Shown here: one piece after another, positions 22,603 through 31,236 of the stretch | Position numbering within the stretch: the stretch's first letter is position 1 | Layout: every line of letters begins with the position of its first letter | IMG/VR virus record: IMGVR_UViG_3300021185_003522 | Span: 1-64,000 of that record | DNA from: a virus | Length of the DNA stretch: 64,000 nt | Strand: one strand, 5' to 3' | The notes under the pieces: generated by a model | Told to the model about the DNA's origin: nothing | The model's input: only the letters and a program-made list of their open reading frames with translations | Databases searched by the model: none | Position numbers and translations under genes: made by a program

Positions 22603-22630
22603 TTGACACAGTTCATATATGTGTTATACT
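22603..22630 (+). promoter_or_regulatory. sigma70-like promoter with ACAGTTAGAAA leader
   Basis: TTGACA at 22603-22608, a 16-base spacer, and TATACT at 22625-22630, then six bases and ACAGTTAGAAATTAGGAG before the ATG at 22661. The -10 to leader segment is identical to that of the promoter at 19972. Confidence 0.85.
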
Positions 22631-22660
22631 GTATGTACAGTTAGAAATTAGGAGTGGCAC

Positions 22661-23920
22661 ATGGCAGATACAGTAAACAAGGATATTGCAGATAAGTTCA
22701 AGGACATACTAGGTCCAATGGATCCTGCACGTGATAGAGAAGTACGTGAAATATTAATTACTGCAAGGGTTGGTATGCTGTTACGTGCTAGTTTCTTTGG
22801 TAACCTAGCAACACGTTTGAAACTTGTTAATGCTGATGAATGGTGTTCTACTGCAGCAACTGATGGTAGAAACTTTTACTACAATTCAAAGTTTATTAAA
22901 ATGCTACGTCCTAAAGAAGTTGAATTCTTGTTTGGACATGAAGTATTACATTGTGTATATGATCATATGGGCAGACGTGGTGACAGAGATCCACAGTTGC
23001 ATAACATAGCCGCTGACTATTGTGTTAATGCTGATCTATCAAAGCACAGAGTAGGTGAGTTTATTAAAACTGTTCCATGTTTGTATGATTCTAAATATGA
23101 AGGTTGGAGTTCAGAAGAAGTATATGATGACCTTTATGAGAATGCTGATAAGATTGATATGGACGAACTTGTTAAGCAGATGATTGATCAGCACTTGGAT
23201 GGTAAAGAAGGTGAAGGCGATGAGGGAGAAGATGGCAAGAGTGGACCAGCAAAGTTCAGCAAAGAAGAACGTGAAAAGATCAAAGAAGAAATAAAAGAAG
23301 CAATGCTAAGTGCCGCACAGGCATCGGATCCAGGCAATGTACCAGCAGGTGTTAAACGTATTGTTGCACAACTTACTGAGCCTAAGATGAACTGGAGAGA
23401 CTTGCTACGTATGCAGATGCAAAGCACTATCAAATCAGACTATACATTTAAACGTATGCACCGTAAGGGTTGGCACATGGATGCTATACTTCCGGGTATG
23501 GACAATGATGAATATGTTGATATCTTTTGTGCATTGGACATGAGTGGTTCAATTGGCTCTGAACAGGGTAGAGACTTTATGAGTGAAGTCAAAGGCATTA
23601 TGGAAGAATATGGACAGTTCCGTGTTACCATTTGTTGTTTTGATACTGATGTTTATAATGTGCAGGTGTTTACAGATGACAACATAGATGAGATCGACGA
23701 GTATGAAATCAAAGGTGGTGGCGGTACTGACTTTGATTGTGTGTTCAATTACCTAAAAGAAGAAGGCATTGATCCTAAAAGATTGGTTATGTTTACAGAT
23801 GGTTATCCTTATGATAGTTGGGGTGATCCTAACTACTGTGATACAGTGTTTATTATACATGGCGATAAGAATCCTAATCCGCCCTTTGGTACTTGGGCAA
23901 TATATGAAGATGATTCATGA
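22661..23920 (+). CDS. VWA-domain protein with metallopeptidase-like N-terminus
   Basis: 419 residues. FLFGHEVLHCVYDHMGRR has an HExxH zinc-type motif (His93-His97) as in DUF2201-type putative metallopeptidases. A Glu/Gly/Asp-rich linker lies around residues 175-200. The C-terminal VWA-like domain carries CALDMSGSIGS (about 290-300), the DxSxS metal-site motif, and GGGGTDFDCVF. These proteins work with MoxR ATPases; the partner is at 20312. Cytoplasmic. The end overlaps the next small gene by 17 bases. Confidence 0.8.
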   Translation: MADTVNKDIADKFKDILGPMDPARDREVREILITARVGMLLRASFFGNLATRLKLVNADEWCSTAATDGRNFYYNSKFIKMLRPKEVEFLFGHEVLHCVYDHMGRRGDRDPQLHNIAADYCVNADLSKHRVGEFIKTVPCLYDSKYEGWSSEEVYDDLYENADKIDMDELVKQMIDQHLDGKEGEGDEGEDGKSGPAKFSKEEREKIKEEIKEAMLSAAQASDPGNVPAGVKRIVAQLTEPKMNWRDLLRMQMQSTIKSDYTFKRMHRKGWHMDAILPGMDNDEYVDIFCALDMSGSIGSEQGRDFMSEVKGIMEEYGQFRVTICCFDTDVYNVQVFTDDNIDEIDEYEIKGGGGTDFDCVFNYLKEEGIDPKRLVMFTDGYPYDSWGDPNYCDTVFIIHGDKNPNPPFGTWAIYEDDS

Positions 23921-24092
23921 TCCTGAACATTTAGACCTCGAAGAAACTACTTGTTTAGAAGAAGTAACCAATCATGACTATAGCGATGCACCAGAATGGG
24001 CATGTCCAAGAGATTGGTTTATACGTAGCAAGTATGAATTAGAATGGAATGATCCTGAAACTGCTTGTTTTATGGAACGACCGGACTACTAA
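23904..24092 (+). CDS. small acidic hypothetical protein
   Basis: 62 residues, very acidic, with four Cys (TCLEE, WACPRDW, ETACFM) and many Trp and Tyr. The frame is open further upstream inside the VWA gene, but ATG at 23904 (or 23910) gives a short overlap typical here. Family not recognised. Confidence 0.5.
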   Translation: MKMIHDPEHLDLEETTCLEEVTNHDYSDAPEWACPRDWFIRSKYELEWNDPETACFMERPDY

Positions 24093-24160
24093 TTTTACCT
24101 AAACCCGCTAAAACCAGTAAATAAACTACGTAGTTAACTCACAATAGGATAATTAAAAGT
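24093..24160 (+). other. intergenic gap with palindrome and TAAATA box
   Basis: It contains the perfect 12-base palindrome AACTACGTAGTT (24124-24135), overlapping AGTAAATA (24117-24124), a possible weak late box, and AGGATAATTAAAAGT as ribosome binding site for the gene at 24161. Confidence 0.35.
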
Positions 24161-24415
24161 ATGACAGATACTAAAGAAAACAAAGAAATTCCCTTGCCTA
24201 AAACAGAGGCACCAGAAGAGGTTCAACTTACCATTGGTGATATTTCAACAGTGAAAACAATAATTGAAATTGCATCCTCTAAAGGTGCATTCAAAGCAGA
24301 AGAGCTACATGTGGTAGGTTTAACCTACGATAGAATAACTAAATGGCTCTTAGCTAACCAACCCCCAAAAGATGCAGAAGAGACGTCTACTGCTAAAGGA
24401 GATGAAAATGATTAA
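24161..24415 (+). CDS. conserved T4-like phage protein of unknown function
   Basis: 84 residues. An acidic start (TDTKENKEIPLPKTEAPEE) is followed by QLTIGDISTVKTIIEIASSK, GAFKAEELHVVG and a short helix. From memory, this 'TI-x-D-l-x-x-V-x-x-II-E-x-A-S-x-x-GAF-A-E-E' pattern is common in T4-like cyanophage and related genomes just upstream of the next gene. Function unknown. Confidence 0.6.
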   Translation: MTDTKENKEIPLPKTEAPEEVQLTIGDISTVKTIIEIASSKGAFKAEELHVVGLTYDRITKWLLANQPPKDAEETSTAKGDEND

Positions 24416-25145
24416 ACACGTAGGAAAACACGCCGATCGCAAAATAGTAATTGTGTTCAATGAAGTACCAAATGAAGAACATATGTGTATTGCACTTTAT
24501 CCAGACTTACTACAAAAAAATATGCATGACGATATAATGGCTGCTATTGAAAGTACTGAAGGACAAGCGGCTGAAAATTTAGGCGACGCATTGGGCAGTA
24601 AGTATTTCAGTGATGGTACAGTAATATTGAACAGACTACATTCTGAGAATCTTCTTAAGAAGATACAATGTGAGCAAGTTATATTAACTCCAACACCGAA
24701 CAGTAGTGTGTATTTGGATCAAATGAATAAAATTCTTAAAGAAATGAAGACTGGCAAAGAAGCAGTTGAGAGATTAGCAAAGATTGATAGTGAAACAGGT
24801 ATGTCTGGTCAACAGGTACCAAGAGATGCTATGGGTAGACGCATGGATGGCAAAGGAATGGACATTGGTGGACCTGGTGCTAATGTTCCATTACCAGGAG
24901 CATTAAATGAGTCATCGCACAAAGGTATAGTCAATGAAAATACAATGGCTGCACCACAAACAGGTGCACTTAGTGATGACGTAATTGCTAATAACATGAA
25001 AGCTCAAGCTGATAAAATGGCTGCTGAAGCACAAGGAATGATTGCAGAAGCACAGCGTATGCAGGACGAAGCAAACGCCATGATGGGTGTACCAGCAACA
25101 CCTGCTAAAAAGAAACGTGGAAGACCTGCTAAAGCAAAAGCATAA
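24408..25145 (+). CDS. conserved T4-like phage protein with basic C-terminal tail
   Basis: 245 residues from the ATG at 24408, set by AAGGAGATGAAA. The N-terminal 120 residues are conserved in related marine phages (KIVIVFNEVPNEEHMCIALY; CEQVILTPTPNSSVYLDQMN). The middle is Gly/Met-rich, then an Ala/Gln helical segment (AQADKMAAEAQGMIAEAQRM) and a basic KKKRGRPAKAKA tail with an AT-hook-like GRP core. It may bind DNA. Role unknown. Confidence 0.65.
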   Translation: MIKHVGKHADRKIVIVFNEVPNEEHMCIALYPDLLQKNMHDDIMAAIESTEGQAAENLGDALGSKYFSDGTVILNRLHSENLLKKIQCEQVILTPTPNSSVYLDQMNKILKEMKTGKEAVERLAKIDSETGMSGQQVPRDAMGRRMDGKGMDIGGPGANVPLPGALNESSHKGIVNENTMAAPQTGALSDDVIANNMKAQADKMAAEAQGMIAEAQRMQDEANAMMGVPATPAKKKRGRPAKAKA

Positions 25146-25451
25146 ATGTATCTACCATTAACAAAACTTGATAAATGGAAACAGGTAATTGACTCTATCG
25201 ATCAAGAGATAATTCCTATTGATGTTGTTAAAAAAGTTGTTTTCAAACTTGAAGATGGTAAGCAAAAAACAATTAACCTAAGTACACTGCGTAAACAAGG
25301 CTTAGATATCGAAGACATCGAAGTTGTTGTAAACAAAAACATGACTGCTATTACCGATTCAGGCATAGTAAAACTGGACTTTGTTGTTGATGTAAACGCA
25401 GTGGCTGATCGTATAGAACCATTCACAAAAAGGTATTTAGAAAAAATATGA
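25146..25451 (+). CDS. conserved T4-like phage protein of unknown function
   Basis: 101 residues, starting right after the previous stop. DSIDQEIIPIDVVKKVVFKL, then GKQKTINLSTLRKQGLD and LDFVVDVNAVADRIEPFT. This pattern is familiar from T4-like cyanophage genomes, in the same order with the two preceding genes, so the three probably act together. Function unknown. Confidence 0.65.
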   Translation: MYLPLTKLDKWKQVIDSIDQEIIPIDVVKKVVFKLEDGKQKTINLSTLRKQGLDIEDIEVVVNKNMTAITDSGIVKLDFVVDVNAVADRIEPFTKRYLEKI

Positions 25452-26128
25452 AAGTAAGATTAGTATCATATAGCAAGCCAAGTGAGTTTGAAGCATATGA
25501 CGAACCACTTAAAAGCACACAGGATCTAATTGCCTATTGTGCAAAAGTTTCCAATCCTAATCATCAAATAAACACTGCTACTCACGAAAGGTTGCTCAAT
25601 TATTTGGTTAAGCACAAACATTGGAGCCCTTTCGAAATGGCAAGTGCTTGTTTAGAAATTCAAACCACTCGTGATATTGCACATCAAATAGTGCGACATA
25701 GAAGTTTTAGTTTCCAAGAGTTTTCGCAACGATATGCCAATCCTGAAGAACAAGGCGACATGTTTGAATATTCAGAAGCCCGACTACAGGATCCAAAGAA
25801 CAGGCAAAACAGTATCAAAACGGATGATGGAAAACTCCAACAGGAATGGGAACAGGCACAAAGACGGGTTGCAGACCTTGCCAAAAAAGAATACAACTGG
25901 GCAATAGACAACGGCATTGCCAAAGAACAAGCACGTAAGGTACTACCTGAAGGCATAACAAAGACCACACTGTATATGAATGGCACCATACGTAGTTGGA
26001 TACACTATGTTGAACTACGTGGTGCAAATGGCACACAACAGGAACACATGGATATTGCACATGCCTGTGCTGATGCAATAGCAAAAATATTCCCAAATAT
26101 AGAGGCCTATGCAAATGACAACAACTAA
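25448..26128 (+). CDS. thyX: flavin-dependent thymidylate synthase
   Basis: 226 residues, the normal ThyX length. The ThyX signature RHR-x7-S is present as RHRSFSFQEFSQRY (Arg83-Tyr96). HWSPFEMASACLEIQTTRDIAHQIV before it and RSWIHYVELR after it are typical. It makes dTMP from dUMP using FAD, NADPH and methylene-tetrahydrofolate, supporting phage DNA synthesis. ATGA overlap with the previous gene. Confidence 0.95.
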   Translation: MKVRLVSYSKPSEFEAYDEPLKSTQDLIAYCAKVSNPNHQINTATHERLLNYLVKHKHWSPFEMASACLEIQTTRDIAHQIVRHRSFSFQEFSQRYANPEEQGDMFEYSEARLQDPKNRQNSIKTDDGKLQQEWEQAQRRVADLAKKEYNWAIDNGIAKEQARKVLPEGITKTTLYMNGTIRSWIHYVELRGANGTQQEHMDIAHACADAIAKIFPNIEAYANDNN

Positions 26129-27089
26129 AAAGAAAAAGATACTTGTAACAGGCGGGCTAGGAAATATTGGACACCATGTTGTAAAGAAATTACAAGCAAT
26201 GAAACATGAAGTCCAGGTAATAGATGCTTTAACCACATACGGCATAACACCTGCAGACGAACTTGAAGATTTAATTAATCAAAGACTTTTGCAAATTAAT
26301 AAAAAAACACCAATCTATAAAGAAGACATTTGCACACCAGCAGTTGATCAAGTATTTGATCTTTTCAAACCAGATGTTGTAGTTCATCTAGCAGGTTTTC
26401 CAGGACCTTACTATGTAGAGAAAAACCCTATTGAAGCAAGCCGAACAATGTGTGTTGGCGTAGCAAACGTTTTAGATTGTTGTACTAGACATAAAACAGA
26501 TAGGTTTGTGTACATAAGCTCAGATAGCGTATATGGCGACTTTGATCATGCACTAGAAGATGATAAACTAGATCCAAATGGTCAATTCAGTATTTGGAAA
26601 ATAGCCGGAGAAGAATTAGTAAAAAACTATACCAATGAAACTGGACAGTCACATGTAATTTTACGTCCAAGTGTAGTCTATGGAGAACGTGAACAGTCAG
26701 ATCGAATGATTGGAGATTATTTTAAACGTGCTATAGCAAACACTACATTATATGTAAAAGGCAAAGATCAAATGCTTGATTTTACCTATGTCAAAGACCT
26801 TGCTGATGGCATTGCGTTGGCGAGTACTACAGAAAATGTAGCCGGCATATACAACATCAGCCGTGGAAAAAAAGAAAAAATTGTTGACGTTGCAAATTTG
26901 ATAGTAAAACTAGTAGGTAAAGGAAAAGTCAAAACCATTGATAAGAAGAAAAACTTTATTAACTATGGCACCTTAGACTGTTCAAAGGCAGAAGACGAAT
27001 TTAAATTCAAACCAAAAACAAACATTGAAAAAGGCTTAGACCTTTATTATAATTGGCTTAAGAAAACAAAAAGAACATGGCCAGAGTAA
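26109..27089 (+). CDS. NAD-dependent epimerase/dehydratase family protein with altered active site
   Basis: 326 residues. The Rossmann motif is TGGLGNIG (residues 14-21). VVHLAGFPGPYYVEKNP, YISSDSVYGD and VILRPSVVYGERE are typical of extended SDR sugar epimerases and dehydratases. The catalytic YxxxK is FSIWK (Phe160, Lys164), so the proton-transfer tyrosine is missing. Activity may be lost or changed. First gene of a four-gene sugar cassette; ATG at 26115 is an alternative start. Confidence 0.8.
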   Translation: MQMTTTKKKKILVTGGLGNIGHHVVKKLQAMKHEVQVIDALTTYGITPADELEDLINQRLLQINKKTPIYKEDICTPAVDQVFDLFKPDVVVHLAGFPGPYYVEKNPIEASRTMCVGVANVLDCCTRHKTDRFVYISSDSVYGDFDHALEDDKLDPNGQFSIWKIAGEELVKNYTNETGQSHVILRPSVVYGEREQSDRMIGDYFKRAIANTTLYVKGKDQMLDFTYVKDLADGIALASTTENVAGIYNISRGKKEKIVDVANLIVKLVGKGKVKTIDKKKNFINYGTLDCSKAEDEFKFKPKTNIEKGLDLYYNWLKKTKRTWPE

Positions 27090-27697
27090 TTGTTGTATCT
27101 GCACATCCTGATGACGTTGAGATTGGTTGTGCCGGAACATTACAAAAACACTTTTTAAAAGGCGCTGATATAACCAGTGTTATAACTGTACGTCCTAGTG
27201 CTGAAATTCGCACTGGTAGAGATTCGCTTACTGTAAAGATGGAACTTGGAGACAGTTACAAACACAGTAAATGGACACTTAAAGTTCATCATACCGCAGA
27301 ACATGCAAATGGCAGACCTAATCTCGTATGTAATAATAATACAATGACAGCCATTGCAGAACATTTACACACTGCTGATATTGCTATACTGCCTAATCCA
27401 GAAGACTATCATCAAGACCATAGAAACACCTACGCACTAGCACTGCCATTGGTTAGACACTGCAACGAAATATGGTTGCAACATTCTTATCCGTATAATG
27501 AATTCTATAAGACCATGCCAAACATGTTAGTTGATATATCAGACACTTGGAAATTTAAAAAAGAATTGCTAAAATGCTATCCAAGTTATATTGATAATGA
27601 TTACATAGACAAAATTCGACGTACAAACAGTGCATGGGGTGCTCAAAGAAATTGTGAGTATGCTGAAGCATTTACTGTGATTAAAAGACATGCATAA
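27077..27697 (+). CDS. PIG-L/LmbE-family N-deacetylase
   Basis: 206 residues. VIVVSAHPDDVEIGCAGTL carries the AHPDD zinc and catalytic motif (residues 9-13). PEDYHQDHRNTYALAL carries the H-x-D-H zinc motif (112-115). Family members remove N-acetyl groups from GlcNAc-type sugars. Between an epimerase and an aminotransferase, it probably trims an N-acetylated sugar intermediate (inference). It overlaps both neighbours. Confidence 0.85.
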   Translation: MARVIVVSAHPDDVEIGCAGTLQKHFLKGADITSVITVRPSAEIRTGRDSLTVKMELGDSYKHSKWTLKVHHTAEHANGRPNLVCNNNTMTAIAEHLHTADIAILPNPEDYHQDHRNTYALALPLVRHCNEIWLQHSYPYNEFYKTMPNMLVDISDTWKFKKELLKCYPSYIDNDYIDKIRRTNSAWGAQRNCEYAEAFTVIKRHA

Positions 27698-28733
27698 TAT
27701 TGGTTTATTCCAAAATCAACGCAATTGGCAAACTATTAAAGAACAAGTATTAGATCTTGTAAATGAAGATCACACCATTGGACGAGCACAAAATGGCACA
27801 CTAATGAATCGTCTTGAAACTGTATTGGCAGAACGTTTTAAAAGGCAGTATTGTGTTACAGTCGCAAGTTGTACAGATGCACTGGTAATCAGCATGTTAG
27901 CAATGGATTTAAAGCCCAACAGTAAGGTTGCAGTACCAAACTATACATTTACTGCATCAGCACACGCAGTGGCACGTGCTGGGCATACAGTTGTGCCTGT
28001 TGATGTAGGCGCTAACTATTGCTATGATCCCATAGCAGAGGCACCCATTGTAGATGCTATTGTTGGTGTTGATATGTTTGGTAATATGTGCGATTGGGAA
28101 GTAATACAACACCTCGGGTTGCCTATTGTAAATGATGCAGCTCAAAGTATTGAATCACACAATGGAAAGAAACACAGTGCAGAATATGGAGATGTTGCGT
28201 GTTTAAGTTTTTCACCAACTAAAACAATCAGCAGTTGGGGAAGTGGCGGTGCAATATTAACCAATGATAAACGTATTGCTGATAAAGCTCGCAAACTAAG
28301 ACTACACGGAAAAGAAACCAACAATGCTACTGCAATACATGCAGGAATGAATTCCATGATGAGTTCGTTTGAGTGTGCTTGTGTGCTTGTAGGCTTAGAG
28401 CACAGTGAGGAATGGCAAACACGTAGACATCGTATCAGTGAGTATCTAATTGAAAAGTCCACATACGAATCTGCTTGTGAAAAATTACCAAAGCATACAT
28501 ATAGTAAACTTGTGTTTCAAAGTGATAATCGTCAACAAACTCTTGAACACTTACACAAACAAGGCATAGGTACTGCAATCCACTATAACATGATGCTAAC
28601 TGATGAAGCACTTTATAGAGGTGGCAAAACACTACCGCTAAGTATTCAATTAAAAGCAAAAAGTTTTACAGTGCCGAATCAACACACACTTACAGATGCT
28701 GAAGTGGAACACATAGGAAAGAATTTACAATGA
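27690..28733 (+). CDS. DegT/DnrJ/EryC1/StrS-type sugar aminotransferase
   Basis: 347 residues. VASCTDALVISMLAM, VPNYTFTASAHAVARAG and DAAQSIESH are the PLP-binding blocks. CLSFSPTKTISSWGSGGAIL has the PLP lysine Lys178. KLRLHGKE and GMNSMMSSFECACVLVGLE follow the family pattern. These enzymes transaminate NDP-keto sugars to amino sugars. Here the product may feed the glycosyltransferase-like or amidinotransferase genes (inference). Confidence 0.9.
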   Translation: MHNIGLFQNQRNWQTIKEQVLDLVNEDHTIGRAQNGTLMNRLETVLAERFKRQYCVTVASCTDALVISMLAMDLKPNSKVAVPNYTFTASAHAVARAGHTVVPVDVGANYCYDPIAEAPIVDAIVGVDMFGNMCDWEVIQHLGLPIVNDAAQSIESHNGKKHSAEYGDVACLSFSPTKTISSWGSGGAILTNDKRIADKARKLRLHGKETNNATAIHAGMNSMMSSFECACVLVGLEHSEEWQTRRHRISEYLIEKSTYESACEKLPKHTYSKLVFQSDNRQQTLEHLHKQGIGTAIHYNMMLTDEALYRGGKTLPLSIQLKAKSFTVPNQHTLTDAEVEHIGKNLQ

Positions 28734-29707
28734 GAGTATTAATACTAGGCGGACATGGCTTTATTGGCAGCCATATAAGCAACATACTAAGACAACAAGG
28801 ACATGTAGTTGGAGTTGTAGACTGTTATCATCAGTATCATACATTTCCAGATGATGAATATTCTTGTGTACTAGCACAAAGACAGGCACACTGCGGTGCT
28901 GACGAAGTCTATGTTGGCAAAATAGAAGATGGTGAATTCTTAAACAGGGCTTTTGATACATTTAATCCAAATACTGTTATACATGTTGCAACCTATCCAA
29001 ACGCATATATGGTAAAACGTAATGTTGTAGATGCGACGGGTAACATGATAACAGCAACTGCACTCGTACTAGATGCGTGTGTTAAACACAACGTAGAGAA
29101 AATAGTATTTGCCAGTTCTAGTATGGCATATGGAAACTTTCTAGTGTCAGCACCAGATGAAACTGCACCAACCAATCCACTTACACTATATGGTAGTTAC
29201 AAACTACAAGGTGAACGCATGTGTAAAATATGGCACAAAGAACATGGATTGAACTACAGTATTCTACGCCCTAGTGCATTGTACGGAACAAGAGATATGA
29301 TTACACGGGTGCTTAGTCAGTTAGTACGTGCTAGATTTACAACTGGTACAATGCGAGTGCAAGGGCCAGAAAACAAACTGGACTTCAGTAATGTTTTAGA
29401 TGTTGCAAGTGCGTTTGCAATTTGTGCAACTGACCCACAAACAATAAATGAAATTTTCAATTGTACTCGAGGACAAGGTAGACCAATACTAGAAGCCGCT
29501 GAAATGATACAAGCACGTATCGGCGGTGATATAGAAACACTACCACATGATGAATTCTATCCTAACAGAGATACACTGAACAGTGACAAGTTGCAAGAAT
29601 ATACTCACTGGCGTCCTAGTATAGACATCGAACAAGGAATACCTGCATACCTAGATTGGGTACTAGAACAACCTTATATAAAGAACATGCCGCTTTACCA
29701 AAGTTGA
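28730..29707 (+). CDS. NAD-dependent epimerase/dehydratase family protein
   Basis: 325 residues. GGHGFIGS (7-14) is the NAD loop, IVFASSSMAYGN has the Ser region, and LYGSYKLQGERM has an intact YxxxK (Tyr154, Lys158). YSILRPSALYGTRD is typical. In contrast to the paralog at 26109, the active site is complete. Likely 4,6-dehydratase or 4-epimerase on an NDP-sugar. ATGA overlap with the aminotransferase. Last gene of the cassette. Confidence 0.85.
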   Translation: MRVLILGGHGFIGSHISNILRQQGHVVGVVDCYHQYHTFPDDEYSCVLAQRQAHCGADEVYVGKIEDGEFLNRAFDTFNPNTVIHVATYPNAYMVKRNVVDATGNMITATALVLDACVKHNVEKIVFASSSMAYGNFLVSAPDETAPTNPLTLYGSYKLQGERMCKIWHKEHGLNYSILRPSALYGTRDMITRVLSQLVRARFTTGTMRVQGPENKLDFSNVLDVASAFAICATDPQTINEIFNCTRGQGRPILEAAEMIQARIGGDIETLPHDEFYPNRDTLNSDKLQEYTHWRPSIDIEQGIPAYLDWVLEQPYIKNMPLYQS

Positions 29708-31236
29708 ACGCCATGCTTGTCCAAATAGAACTGTTGTAACCAAGGCCAATCAAAACTAAGTTTTAGCATTTCATAATCGCCGTCTACACTTATATAATAT
29801 TCAAGAGCATCATTTGCTCCTTGTAAACAGTAGTCTGCATTTTCACCTTCAGCACGTTCACACCATACTTTGAGTCTATGTTGCAGTTCAAACCCAGCAC
29901 CTTGATCAACTTCAAGTTTCAGTTTAAGTACTTCACGGAATGCACTACGCCATGTTATCCATGGATCAGTATTGAATCTACTGATACTGGCAACTTCCGG
30001 AACAACAGTATGTAATTGACTAAGTGTAAAGTCCAAACCAGGTTTGGTATCAAGTACTAATTGTACATTGTACAAATTAATATTCATTGCACCGTATTCT
30101 AAACCATTCAGTGGATTCCTACTGTGAAAAATGTAATGTTTAGGTGCTTGTAGTCTATCAGGTTGAAATTCAAAAGTGAAATCTTTTAACACTTCTGTTT
30201 TAGCAAATACTGCAAAAAACCAATCAGTATCACTGAGTGAAGCTGCAGTCTTGTAGGCCTCTTCACGTCCATTCACACCATCACTACGTTTTGCACGTGG
30301 ACAGATTGATCGAAGCAGTTGCCAATTCTCTTCAGCCATTGGTTCGCCATTGCTTATAAAAACTACATCTTGCGATTCGCTTTCTGATTGAGGATGCTTC
30401 TTATTAATATATGGATAGTCATAGACTTGCGTATTCAGTTTATTTTTTACTTCTCTTGGAATCAATACACTAGTTGCACCTGTACGCAGTGGCACAACAG
30501 TTTTAGTCTGCTCCTGCCATAAACTTATAGTAGGAGGTACAACATGTTCATGTCTACTAAAAACTGCTAAAGGATTTTTAAATTCGTGTGTCCATATTGC
30601 ATTTACAACACTGTCGCTTTCATAAGGTACATAATCAACTCCGTATCGTGGTACTTGTGCATCTATAAAATGTAAGGTTTCAAACCATTCTAATATCTTT
30701 AGTTCTTTAGTCTTTTCTAAGAAACTTGGTACATGTACATAAAAGGTATCACCAAACTTTTGTTCACGTGAACTAAACACATGCAACATGTCATGTTGAT
30801 ATTCACTTGGGTGCCATGAAAAATCAAAGTGTTGATAACTGCAAACATCAGTGGTTACCCAACAATACTCCCAGGATTGCTTTGCTAGTACTCTACGCAT
30901 TGTTCCTAAGTAATCACTTATATAACGTGTGTTCACATCTCCTTGATCTTGACTATTAGGATTGTGCTTAATATGCAGTCTAGGCACACTAATTTTACGT
31001 TGCACAATACTGTGATTGTAATTGCGAATTTTGGCTCCTGCCTTTGGAAACAACATAGTGCCTGAATTTTCTTGGTGCTGACTTGGCCAGATGTGAATTT
31101 GTTCTGCTTCCCATGGTGCAGGTTCCCATGTAAAATCAAAGTCAGAATAATCACAGTGCTTATCTAGTACCCATAAGTACCTAGTCTTGCATTTTGCAAG
31201 TGAATAATTATCTATAGAGTATGTTTTATCAAACAT
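29695..31236 (-). CDS. large GT-A-like phage protein, unknown role
   Basis: 513 residues. Two similar N-terminal blocks (CDYSDFDFTWEPAPWEAEQI; CSYQHFDFSWHPSEYQHDML) show an internal duplication. The middle segment CPRAKRSDGVNGREEAYKTA is homologous to VPWAKRVDGVKGSDAAHKAA of the gene at 46932, where it precedes a DGDN motif; here that position reads VFAKTE, so the DxD is lost. NPLNGLEYGAMNINLY follows in both. It may be a non-catalytic relative of a glycosyltransferase. The ATG overlaps the ATG of the divergent gene (CATG). Confidence 0.55.
   Translation of the reverse strand: MFDKTYSIDNYSLAKCKTRYLWVLDKHCDYSDFDFTWEPAPWEAEQIHIWPSQHQENSGTMLFPKAGAKIRNYNHSIVQRKISVPRLHIKHNPNSQDQGDVNTRYISDYLGTMRRVLAKQSWEYCWVTTDVCSYQHFDFSWHPSEYQHDMLHVFSSREQKFGDTFYVHVPSFLEKTKELKILEWFETLHFIDAQVPRYGVDYVPYESDSVVNAIWTHEFKNPLAVFSRHEHVVPPTISLWQEQTKTVVPLRTGATSVLIPREVKNKLNTQVYDYPYINKKHPQSESESQDVVFISNGEPMAEENWQLLRSICPRAKRSDGVNGREEAYKTAASLSDTDWFFAVFAKTEVLKDFTFEFQPDRLQAPKHYIFHSRNPLNGLEYGAMNINLYNVQLVLDTKPGLDFTLSQLHTVVPEVASISRFNTDPWITWRSAFREVLKLKLEVDQGAGFELQHRLKVWCERAEGENADYCLQGANDALEYYISVDGDYEMLKLSFDWPWLQQFYLDKHGVQLW

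Noticed and set aside
26109-29707. DNA hypermodification pathway as explanation for the sugar and tailoring genes
   Set aside because: No nucleotide kinase, DNA glycosyltransferase or hydroxymethylase was seen here; ThyX looks canonical. A surface or virion target is the simpler reading.
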